Assembly: GCA_051000395.1 (NCBI GenBank)
Contig: JBPCOI010000035.1
Location: 6,826-70,825, forward strand
Source: JBPCOI01 sp051000395
GTDB taxonomy: Bacteria > Actinomycetota > Actinomycetes > Mycobacteriales > Jatrophihabitantaceae
Length of the DNA stretch: 64,000 bases
Reading direction: 5' to 3'
Positions 41,792 through 49,986 of the stretch are shown here, one piece after another (positions within the stretch are counted from its first letter, which is position 1; the number at the start of each line of letters is the position of its first letter). The position numbers and the translations under genes were made by a program. A model generated the notes under the pieces. That model saw nothing but the letters and a program-made list of their open reading frames with translations. It searched no databases and was not told the DNA's origin.

Positions 41792-43372
41792 TCACCCGAC
41801 GAGCGAGCTGGCGGCCTTGGTCGCCAGATCGAGGACGGGCTGGGGGAACACGCCGAGCACGATCGTCACGACCACGCCGAAGGTGAGCGCGACACTGGTC
41901 GACCAGCCGGGGATCGCAATCGTCGGCGCATGCTCGGGCGGCTCGGCGAAGAACATCAGCACCACGATCCGCAGGTAGTAGAAGGCGGCGACGGCCGAGA
42001 ACACCAGCGCCAATACGACCAGCGGGCCGGCGGTGTGCCACGCGGCGCGAAAGACGAAGAACTTCCCGGTGAACCCCGCGGTCAACGGGATACCGGCCAT
42101 CGACAGCAGCAGGATCGTCATCACCACCGCGACCAGCGGGCTCTTGCGCGCCAAGCCCGACCACTGCGACAGGTGCGTCGCCTCGCCGTCGGCGTCGCGC
42201 ACCAGCATCAGCAGCCCGAAGGCGGCCATCGTGGTGAAGCCGTAGGTCAGCACGTAGAACAGCACGCTCGCGGACGCGTCGCGGGTTACCGCCACCAGGC
42301 CGACCAGGATGAAACCGGCGTGCGCGATGGAGGAGTACGCGAGGATGCGCTTGACGTCGGTCTGAGTGATGCCGAGCACCGCACCTACCAGCATCGACGC
42401 GATCGCCACGCCCCAGACGATCGGGCGCCAGTTCCAGTCGGTGCCGCTGAAGCCCACGTACAGCACCCGAAGCAGCGCGCCGAAGGCCGCGACCTTCGTA
42501 CACGAGGCCATGAACGCCGACACCGGCGTCGGTGCGCCCTGGTAGACGTCGGGCGTCCAGCTGTGGAACGGCGCGACGCTTGCCTTGAAGAACAGTCCCA
42601 CGAGCAGCAGCGCCAGCCCCACGTAGAGCAGCACGTCGGACTTAGTGGACGTCCGCGTCGCGTGGAAGATCGCGGGCAGGTCGACGGAGTCCGCATAACC
42701 GTAGAGCAGCGCGATGCCGTAGAGGAAGAACGCCGAACCGAACGCGCCGAGCAGGAAGTACTTCAGCGACGCTTCCTGCGACAGCAGCCGGCGCCGTCGC
42801 GACAGGCCGGCCATCAGGTACAGCGGCAGCGAGAGCACCTCGAGGGCCACGAACATCAGCAGCAGGTTGTTCGAGATCGGGAAGACAAGCATCCCGGCCA
42901 CCGCGAACAGCAGCAACGGGAAGATCTCGGTCTGCACCCGGTCGGTACGGGCCAGGCGCCGGTCGTTGGGCGAGCCGACGACCACCGCCGCCGAGGCGAC
43001 GATCGGGCTGCCCACGTCGACCGTGCGCTCCGCGACGAGCAGGGTCGCCATCACGGCCAGGCCGAGGATCGTGCCCTGGATGAACAGCCCGGTTCCGTCG
43101 ATGGCCATCGACCCGGCGAAGGGCAGGTCGTTGCCGGTCGGCAGCGGAGTGGTCAGCTTCGCGCCGTGCAGCATCACGACGTCGACGAGCGCGGCGAGCA
43201 GGCCCACGATGGTTAGGAAGACCTGTGATGCGAACCGCTCCGCGCGGGGGACGACGGCCTCGACGAGGACGCCGAGCAGCGCCGAGGCGAGCACGATCAG
43301 GATCGGGGCGAGCGCGTGATAGGCGATCGACGGAGTGGAGATCGTCGACGGCACCGCGGCCAGGTAGCTCAC
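41792..43372 (-). CDS. nuoN: NADH-quinone oxidoreductase subunit N
   Basis: A 526-residue antiporter-like subunit of complex I with about 14 helices. Proton-path marks include FKASVAPFHSWTPDVYQGAP (Lys and His) and VKRILAYSSIAHAGFI. Last gene of the nuo operon; its ATG overlaps the nuoM stop by four bases. Confidence 0.97.
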   Translation of the reverse strand: MSYLAAVPSTISTPSIAYHALAPILIVLASALLGVLVEAVVPRAERFASQVFLTIVGLLAALVDVVMLHGAKLTTPLPTGNDLPFAGSMAIDGTGLFIQGTILGLAVMATLLVAERTVDVGSPIVASAAVVVGSPNDRRLARTDRVQTEIFPLLLFAVAGMLVFPISNNLLLMFVALEVLSLPLYLMAGLSRRRRLLSQEASLKYFLLGAFGSAFFLYGIALLYGYADSVDLPAIFHATRTSTKSDVLLYVGLALLLVGLFFKASVAPFHSWTPDVYQGAPTPVSAFMASCTKVAAFGALLRVLYVGFSGTDWNWRPIVWGVAIASMLVGAVLGITQTDVKRILAYSSIAHAGFILVGLVAVTRDASASVLFYVLTYGFTTMAAFGLLMLVRDADGEATHLSQWSGLARKSPLVAVVMTILLLSMAGIPLTAGFTGKFFVFRAAWHTAGPLVVLALVFSAVAAFYYLRIVVLMFFAEPPEHAPTIAIPGWSTSVALTFGVVVTIVLGVFPQPVLDLATKAASSLVG

Positions 43373-44931
43373 TTAATTCCTCCGGCCGCTGGGACCAGCT
43401 TCGGCGCGGGATCGGTCTGGTGGACGTCGTGCAAGGTGGCCCGCACCGCCGGGTTGATCACGTCCAGGACCGGCTTCGGGTAGATGCCGAGGAACACGAT
43501 GAGCAGCAGCAGCGGCGCGACGGCCAGCACCTCGCGGCCGTTGAGGTCGCGGAACTTCGCGACCCGCGCACCGAGCTTGCCCTGGAAGGTGCGCTGGTAC
43601 AGGAACAGCACGTAGATCGCGGCCAGGATGATGCCCGTCGTCCCGAGGACGGCCAAGCCCTTGTGCCGGGTGAACGTGCCGACCAGGACGAGGAACTCGC
43701 TGACGAACGTGCTCATGCCCGGCAGCGCGAGCGCCGAGAGGCCGGTGAGCAAGAACAGCCCAGCGAGGATCGGGGTGACCTTCGCGGCGCCGCCGTAGTC
43801 ATCGACGTTGCGGCTCTTGCCGCGGGCGATCAGCAGACCGACGACGATGAACAGCGCGCCCGTCGACAGGCCGTGGTTGACCATGTAGAGCACGGCACCG
43901 GTACCGCCCTGCGTGGTGAACGCGAAGATGCCCAGGCCGATGAAGCCGAAGTGCGCGACCGAGGTGTAGGCGACCAGGCGCTTCATGTCGCGTTGCCCGA
44001 TCGCCAGGAACGCGGCGTAGAGGATGCCGATCACCGAGAGGATCAGGATGGTCGGTGCGAACCATCGCGACGCGGCCGGAAACAGCGGCAGGCAGTAACG
44101 CAGGAACCCGAACGTCCCGACCTTGTCGAGGACGCCGACGAGCAGCGCCGCTCCCCCGGCGGGTGCCTCGGCGCCCGCGTCGGGCAGCCAGGTGTGGAAG
44201 GGCACCAGCGGCGCCTTGATGGCGAAGGCGATGAAGAAGCCGAGGAACAGCCACTTCTGCGTCGCGTTGTCCGGGACGTGCCCGATGAGATCGGCGATGG
44301 CGAACGTCCGCGATCCCGTCGTGACGTAAAGGCCGATGACCGAGGCGAGCATGAGCAGCCCGCCGACCAGCGAATAGAGGAAGAACTTCATCGCGGCGTA
44401 CTGCCGGCACGGTCCGCCGAAGCTGCCGATGATTAAGTACATCGGCACCAGCATCGCCTCGAAGAAGACGTAGAACAGGAACACGTCGGTCGCGGTGAAT
44501 ACGCCGATCATGAAGAACTCGAGCAGCAGGATCAGGCCGAAGTAGTTCTTCACGCTGCGCTGCTTGGCGCCGGGTACCGCGACCTCCTCCGCCCCGGACA
44601 CGCTGTCGAGCGCGTTCCAGGACGCGAGGATCACTGCCGGGACGAGTACCACCGACATGGCGACCAGGACCATCGCGATGCCGTCGACACCGAATGCGAT
44701 GTGCACGCCGAAGGCCTTGATCCACGTCCAGCTGCCCTGGAACTGGAACCGCGCGGCGTTCGGGCCGGTGTCGAAACTGAACCCGATCACCGCGGTGTAG
44801 ACGACGACCACCAGCGACACGAGCAGGCTGAGCTGCTTGGCGAGCTTGGCCTGCGCCGGCTTCAGCGAGAACACGATCACCGATCCGGCCAGCGGGATCA
44901 GCACGAGAGCGACGAGCGCGAAGTCATGCAT
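43369..44931 (-). CDS. nuoM: NADH-quinone oxidoreductase subunit M
   Basis: A 520-residue antiporter-like proton-pumping subunit. FAIKAPLVPFHTWLPDAG and DMKRLVAYTSVAHFGFI carry the key Lys/His residues, and the helix 5 Glu is in FEAMLVPMYLIIG. It lies 48 bases after nuoL and overlaps nuoN. Confidence 0.97.
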   Translation of the reverse strand: MHDFALVALVLIPLAGSVIVFSLKPAQAKLAKQLSLLVSLVVVVYTAVIGFSFDTGPNAARFQFQGSWTWIKAFGVHIAFGVDGIAMVLVAMSVVLVPAVILASWNALDSVSGAEEVAVPGAKQRSVKNYFGLILLLEFFMIGVFTATDVFLFYVFFEAMLVPMYLIIGSFGGPCRQYAAMKFFLYSLVGGLLMLASVIGLYVTTGSRTFAIADLIGHVPDNATQKWLFLGFFIAFAIKAPLVPFHTWLPDAGAEAPAGGAALLVGVLDKVGTFGFLRYCLPLFPAASRWFAPTILILSVIGILYAAFLAIGQRDMKRLVAYTSVAHFGFIGLGIFAFTTQGGTGAVLYMVNHGLSTGALFIVVGLLIARGKSRNVDDYGGAAKVTPILAGLFLLTGLSALALPGMSTFVSEFLVLVGTFTRHKGLAVLGTTGIILAAIYVLFLYQRTFQGKLGARVAKFRDLNGREVLAVAPLLLLIVFLGIYPKPVLDVINPAVRATLHDVHQTDPAPKLVPAAGGIK

Positions 44932-44979
44932 GACGCGCTCCGGTGCCGCGGCAGGGCCGCGCCGCGCAGGCGTCGCTCA

Positions 44980-46887
44980 TCACTGGAACCTCACCGCGAG
45001 CAGGACGGCGACCACGGCGACAGTGCCGCCGAGCATGGACAGGGCATAGCTTCGGACGAAGCCGGTCTGCGTCCTGCGCAGCCTGCCCGAACCGCCGCCG
45101 AACGCCGCGGCCAGCCCGTTGACCGCGCCGTCCACGCCGCGGTTGTCGAAGTACACGAGCGCCCGCGACAACCACTGGCCCGGGCGCATCAGCACGACCT
45201 CGTTGAAGGCGTCCGCGTAGATGTTGCGCCGCACGGCAACGGTGACCGGAGAGACTCCCGCCGGCTGGCGTACCGGGATCGGCTTGCGGCCGAACGCGAC
45301 CCAGGCACCGAGCACCCCGAGCGCGACGACGACGAGGGTCAGCAAGGTGAGCACGACCGGGGAGATGGTGTGCACGCCTTCCTCCACGCTCGGACCGACG
45401 GACGGGGTGAGCCAGTGCTGCACGCCACCCCCGTAGATCAGCAGGAACCCGCCGACGAGCGCCAGGAAGCCGAGCGCGATCATCGGGATCGTCATGACCT
45501 TCGGCGCCTCGTGCGGATGCACGTCGTCTTCCCAGCGCCGCTTGCCGTGGAAGGTCATCACCAGCGCGCGCGTCATGTAGAACGCGGTCAGACCGGCGCC
45601 GGCGAGCGCGATCGCGCCGAGCAGATAGCCGGAGATGCCGCCCTTGTCGAATGCCGCTTCGATGATCTTGTCCTTGGTGAAGTACCCGGTCGCGCCTGGA
45701 AACCCGATGATCGCGAGGAAGCCGCAGACGAACACCGCGTACGTGATCGGCATGACCTTGGCCAGCCCGCCGAAGCGACGCATGTCGATACGGTCGTTCA
45801 TCGCGTGCATGACCGAGCCGGCCGACAGGAACAGCGCCGCCTTGAAGAAGCCGTGTCCGACGAGGTGCAGGATGCCGATCGCGTAGACGCCGCTGCCCAG
45901 CCCCACCGCCAGGAACATGTAGCCGATCTGGCTGACCGTCGAGTACGCCAGCACCTTCTTCAGGTCGTCCTGCCCGCACCCGCAGAGACAGCCGTAGAGC
46001 AGCGTGATCGCGCCCAGGATCGTCACGACCGTGCGCGCGGCCTGGGAGGCGTCGAAGATCGGGGCACTGCGCGCGATGAGGTAGACGCCCGCGGTGACCA
46101 TCGTCGCCGCGTGGATCAGCGCCGACACCGGCGTCGGGCCCTCCATCGCGTCGGGCAGCCAGGTCTGCAGCGGGAACTGGCCCGACTTGCCGCACGCGGC
46201 GAGCAGCAGCATCAGCCCGATCGCCGCGGCGACACCCTTGCTCGCGTGGCCGCCGGCGAAGGCGGCGAAGACGCCGGCGTAGGACGTGCTGCCGAAGTAG
46301 GCGAACATCAGCATGATCGCGATGGACAGGCCGACATCACCGACCCGGTTGGCGAAGAACGCCTTGTTGCCCGCGGTCGCGGCGATGTTGCGGTTGTAGT
46401 AGTAGGAGATGAGCAGGTAGGACGCGAGACCCACGCCTTCCCAGCCCACGTAGAGCGCCAGGTAGTTGTTCGCCAGCACCAGCAGCAACATCACGCCGAT
46501 GAAGAAGTTGAAGTAGCCGAAGAAGCGTCGCCGGCCCTCGTCGTGGGCCATATAGCCGACCGCATAGATGTGGATCAATGCGCCGACGCCGGTGATCAGC
46601 AGGACGAAGACCATCGACAGCGGGTCGATCAGCAACCCCGCGTCCACCTGGAACCCGGCGACCCGGATCCAGGAGAACAACTGCAGGTTGATCTCGCGGT
46701 TGGCCTGTGCCTTGACGGAGAAGAACAACACCAGGCCGAACACGAACAGCACGCAGGGCACCAGCGCCCCGAACCAGGCGCCCCACCGGTCACCGCGCCG
46801 GCCGACGATCAGCAGCACTGCCGCCGAGAGCAGCGGCAGTGCGATGAGAACCCAGGCGGCGGACTGGATGCCGTGTGCCGTCGTCAA
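44980..46887 (-). CDS. nuoL: NADH-quinone oxidoreductase subunit L
   Basis: A 635-residue antiporter-like subunit with the long lateral helix at its C-terminus. Conserved parts are VGWEGVGLASYLLISYYY, SGQFPLQTWLPDAMEGPTPV and DDLKKVLAYSTVSQIGY. It follows nuoK by nine bases. A long opposite-strand frame here is a shadow. Confidence 0.97.
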   Translation of the reverse strand: MTTAHGIQSAAWVLIALPLLSAAVLLIVGRRGDRWGAWFGALVPCVLFVFGLVLFFSVKAQANREINLQLFSWIRVAGFQVDAGLLIDPLSMVFVLLITGVGALIHIYAVGYMAHDEGRRRFFGYFNFFIGVMLLLVLANNYLALYVGWEGVGLASYLLISYYYNRNIAATAGNKAFFANRVGDVGLSIAIMLMFAYFGSTSYAGVFAAFAGGHASKGVAAAIGLMLLLAACGKSGQFPLQTWLPDAMEGPTPVSALIHAATMVTAGVYLIARSAPIFDASQAARTVVTILGAITLLYGCLCGCGQDDLKKVLAYSTVSQIGYMFLAVGLGSGVYAIGILHLVGHGFFKAALFLSAGSVMHAMNDRIDMRRFGGLAKVMPITYAVFVCGFLAIIGFPGATGYFTKDKIIEAAFDKGGISGYLLGAIALAGAGLTAFYMTRALVMTFHGKRRWEDDVHPHEAPKVMTIPMIALGFLALVGGFLLIYGGGVQHWLTPSVGPSVEEGVHTISPVVLTLLTLVVVALGVLGAWVAFGRKPIPVRQPAGVSPVTVAVRRNIYADAFNEVVLMRPGQWLSRALVYFDNRGVDGAVNGLAAAFGGGSGRLRRTQTGFVRSYALSMLGGTVAVVAVLLAVRFQ

Positions 46888-46896
46888 GCTGTTCCC

Positions 46897-47196
46897 CTAG
46901 TACTTCAGGAGGTTCGAGTCGTCCACGGACGCCGACCTCCGGGTTCGGAAGATGGACATGATGATCGCCAGACCGACGACGACCTCGGCTGCCGCGACCA
47001 CCATCACGAAGAACGCCATGATCTGCCCGTCCAGGCTGCCGTTCATCCGGGCGAAGGTCACGAAGGTCAGGTTGACGGCGTTGAGCATCAGTTCGATGCA
47101 CATGAATACGACGATGGCGTTGCGGCGCACGAGCACGCCCACCGCGCCGACTGAGAACAGCGCAGCCGACAGGATCAGGTAGTACGACGGGCTCAT
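46897..47196 (-). CDS. nuoK: NADH-quinone oxidoreductase subunit K
   Basis: A 99-residue subunit with three helices. The two conserved membrane glutamates are in CIELMLNAVNL and, further on, in AAAEVVVGLAI. The ATG overlaps the nuoJ stop by four bases. Confidence 0.96.
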   Translation of the reverse strand: MSPSYYLILSAALFSVGAVGVLVRRNAIVVFMCIELMLNAVNLTFVTFARMNGSLDGQIMAFFVMVVAAAEVVVGLAIIMSIFRTRRSASVDDSNLLKY

Positions 47197-47981
47197 CGCG
47201 CCTCCTCCGGGTCGTCCGCGCTGTCCGCGCCACCCAGGGCGGGACGTTCGCGCCCCCCGGGCGAGGAGGCCAGCACCGACTCCTCCGAGATGGACCCGTC
47301 CGGCAGCAGCGCGGGCGTGCCGATGGCATCGTGCGAGGACAGCACGCCGGGGCCGGGCAGCGGCTGCGGGCGTCCGGAGCGGATCCGTTCGCGGGCCATC
47401 GTCTTCTGCGTCGGACGGCGGCCCTCACGCTCCACGTGGGCGAGCACCATCGCGGCGACCGCGGCCACGATCAGCAGCGCGGAGGTCAGCTCGAAGGCGA
47501 ACAGGTAGCGGGTGAACAGCAACTGAGCGATCGAGTGCACGTTGTCGCCGTTCGCGTTCTGCTTGTCGAGGTTCACCGGAGTGGAGCCCTCGAACGCTCG
47601 TCCCACGGAGATTGCGACCAGCAACGCGAAGCCGATTCCAAACAGCGCCGCGGCAAGGCGCTGGCCGCGCAGCGTCTCGACGAGGGAGTCGGACGCGTCG
47701 CGGCCGACGAGCATAAGCACGAACAGGAACAAGATCATGATCGCGCCGGTGTAGACGATGACCTGTACCAGGCCGAGGAACGGGCCCTGCTCGATCAGGT
47801 AGAACATGCCCAGCGACATCATCGTGGTCACCAGCGACAGCGCCGAGTGGATCGCGTTGCGCAGCATCACCATGCCGATCGCGCCGGCCAGCGAGATCGG
47901 ACCGAGGATCCAGAACGCGACGGCCTCCCCCAGCGGCACCTGTCCGTTCATCAGCGGCGCCGCACTCATCACGGCGCTCAC
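47193..47981 (-). CDS. nuoJ: NADH-quinone oxidoreductase subunit J
   Basis: A 262-residue membrane subunit with five helices. VYTGAIMILFLFVLMLVG carries the pi-bulge helix of the family. The last 80 residues are a polar tail beyond the last helix, as in other actinobacteria. It overlaps nuoK and follows nuoI by 51 bases. Confidence 0.95.
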   Translation of the reverse strand: MSAVMSAAPLMNGQVPLGEAVAFWILGPISLAGAIGMVMLRNAIHSALSLVTTMMSLGMFYLIEQGPFLGLVQVIVYTGAIMILFLFVLMLVGRDASDSLVETLRGQRLAAALFGIGFALLVAISVGRAFEGSTPVNLDKQNANGDNVHSIAQLLFTRYLFAFELTSALLIVAAVAAMVLAHVEREGRRPTQKTMARERIRSGRPQPLPGPGVLSSHDAIGTPALLPDGSISEESVLASSPGGRERPALGGADSADDPEEAR

Positions 47982-48032
47982 GGTGTCGCTGGCTTTCCGC
48001 GCCGCACGACCACAGTCGCGCAGGCGATCCGG

Positions 48033-48656
48033 CTAGCCATGGTGGCGTCCGACCTCGATGGCGGTTCCGGTGATGGGGCGCCCGGCCACGTTCGCCGTGC
48101 TCTGCGGCGCGCCCTGCTGCAGCGGGGCCTGCGAGGCGACGGTGTAGTAGTCCTTCTCGTCGTCGCCCAGACGCATCGGGTGCGGTGGCGCCTCCATGCC
48201 CGGCAGCAGCGGCGCCATCAGCTGTTCCTTCGTGTAGATCAGCTCCTGGCGGTTGTCGAGGGCCAGCTCGTACTCGTTGCTCATCGTCAGCGAGCGGGTC
48301 GGGCAGGCCTCGACGCACAGCCCGCAGAAGATGCACCGCAGATAGTTGATCTGATACACCTTCCCGTACCGCTCACCCGGCGAGTAGCGCTCCTCGTCGG
48401 TGTTGTCGCCACCCTCGACGTAGATCGCGTCGGCTGGGCAGGCCCAGGCGCACAACTCGCAGCCGACGCACTTCTCCAGGCCGTCCGGGTGCCGGTTTAG
48501 CACGTGCCGGCCGTGGTAGCGCGGCTGCGTCGGGTACACGTCGAAGGGGTACTGCTGGGTGTAGACCTTTTTGAACATCGTCGAGAACGTCAGCCCGAAA
48601 CCCTTCGCGAAGCCGAGCGCGCTGCCAGTGGGTTCGGCCTCAGGCTCCTCAGCCAT
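48033..48656 (-). CDS. nuoI: NADH-quinone oxidoreductase subunit I
   Basis: A 207-residue iron-sulfur subunit of the peripheral arm. Two [4Fe-4S] motifs are clear: CVGCELCAWACP and CIFCGLCVEACP. The ATG at 48656 lies eight bases inside the nuoH 3' end. The 50-residue C-terminal tail is typical of actinobacteria. Confidence 0.96.
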   Translation of the reverse strand: MAEEPEAEPTGSALGFAKGFGLTFSTMFKKVYTQQYPFDVYPTQPRYHGRHVLNRHPDGLEKCVGCELCAWACPADAIYVEGGDNTDEERYSPGERYGKVYQINYLRCIFCGLCVEACPTRSLTMSNEYELALDNRQELIYTKEQLMAPLLPGMEAPPHPMRLGDDEKDYYTVASQAPLQQGAPQSTANVAGRPITGTAIEVGRHHG

Positions 48657-49986
48657 CGGTGTCTGCTCCCTTCGCGAGCGGGGCGGGCGCGGGCCGTGCG
48701 GCGGAGACTCCCGCGGCTCCCGCGAGTCGTTTCGGGGCCGGGACGACGAGATCCATCGGCGGCGTCGGGAACGTCTGCGTGAGCAGCTCCTCGGCCTCGT
48801 CGTCCTCGCGACGCTCGGCGGCCCGCCGGGCGGTGGCGCCCTCCCAGATGGTGAGCGCGGGCACGACCACGACGAGTACGACGATGGCGAGCGGAACTGC
48901 GGTCGCCTTCCATGCCTCCCAGCCCTGGTCGCGTAGCACGTGGATCGCGGTGATCGCCATGATCCAGACCAGGTTGACCGGGATGAGCACCTTCCAGCCC
49001 AGGTGCATGAACTGGTCGTAGCGCATCCGGGGCAACGTGCCGCGCAGCCAGACGAACACGAAGATGCAGAGCACGACCTTGGCGACGAACCAGAGCAGCG
49101 GCCACCAGCCGGCGTTGGCGCCGTGCCACAACGAGATCGGCACCGGCGCGCGCCAGCCACCGAGGAACAGCGTCGTGGCCAGCGCGGAGACGGTGACCAT
49201 GTTGATGTACTCCGCGAGGAAGAACATCGCGAACTTGAACGAGGAGTACTCGGTGTGGAAACCGCCGACCAGCTCCGATTCCGCCTCTGCGAGGTCGAAC
49301 GGCGCGCGGTTCGTCTCGCCGACCACGGCGACCGCGTAGATCGCGAACGAGATGAACAGCGGGACGACGTTCCACAGGTCGCGCTGGCCGGCGACGATCC
49401 CCGAGGTGGACATCGTGTTCGAGAACAGGAACACCGCGACGAGCGAGAGCCCCATCGCGACCTCGTAGGAGATCATCTGGGCTGCCGAGCGCAGGCCGCC
49501 GAGCAGCGGGTAGGTCGAGCCGGACGCCCAGCCCGACAGCACGATCCCGTACACCCCGAGCGAGGAGCAGGCGAACACGACGAGCGTGCCGACGGGCAGG
49601 TCGGTCAGCTGCAACGCCGTCTTGTGCCCGAACATCGACACCTGCGGCCCGAAGGGGATGACGGAGAACGCGAGGAAGGCGGGGACGGCGGACAGGATCG
49701 GCGCCAGGAAGTACACCGGCTTGTCCGCGAGCACCGGGATGACCTCTTCCTTGAACGCCAGCTTGATGCCGTCGGCCAGCGACTGCAGGGTGCCCCACGG
49801 GCCGACGCGATTCGGTCCGATCCGGTTCTGCATCCGCCCGACGACCTTGCGTTCGAACACGATCGAGAACAACGTCATCACGACGAGGAACGCGAAGACG
49901 CCGAGCACCTTGATGATCGTCAGCCAGACCGGCTGGTCACCGAAGCCGGGCAGGTTCTGGCTCGCGGACGCGAGGACGGCACTCAT
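48649..49986 (-). CDS. nuoH: NADH-quinone oxidoreductase subunit H
   Basis: A 445-residue membrane subunit that forms part of the quinone chamber. Conserved segments are RIGPNRVGPWGTLQSLADG, ETNRAPFDLAEAESELVGG and LRGTLPRMRYDQFMHLGWK. The C-terminal 60 residues are an acidic then Pro/Ala-rich tail. It overlaps nuoG and nuoI. Confidence 0.97.
   Translation of the reverse strand: MSAVLASASQNLPGFGDQPVWLTIIKVLGVFAFLVVMTLFSIVFERKVVGRMQNRIGPNRVGPWGTLQSLADGIKLAFKEEVIPVLADKPVYFLAPILSAVPAFLAFSVIPFGPQVSMFGHKTALQLTDLPVGTLVVFACSSLGVYGIVLSGWASGSTYPLLGGLRSAAQMISYEVAMGLSLVAVFLFSNTMSTSGIVAGQRDLWNVVPLFISFAIYAVAVVGETNRAPFDLAEAESELVGGFHTEYSSFKFAMFFLAEYINMVTVSALATTLFLGGWRAPVPISLWHGANAGWWPLLWFVAKVVLCIFVFVWLRGTLPRMRYDQFMHLGWKVLIPVNLVWIMAITAIHVLRDQGWEAWKATAVPLAIVVLVVVVPALTIWEGATARRAAERREDDEAEELLTQTFPTPPMDLVVPAPKRLAGAAGVSAARPAPAPLAKGADTDG

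Noticed and set aside
44701..47154. An 817-codon open frame on the plus strand opposite nuoL and its neighbours
   Set aside because: It is antisense to clearly conserved nuo genes. GC-rich third positions make long opposite-strand frames common, and its translation is rich in Arg, His, Asp and Gln without domains.
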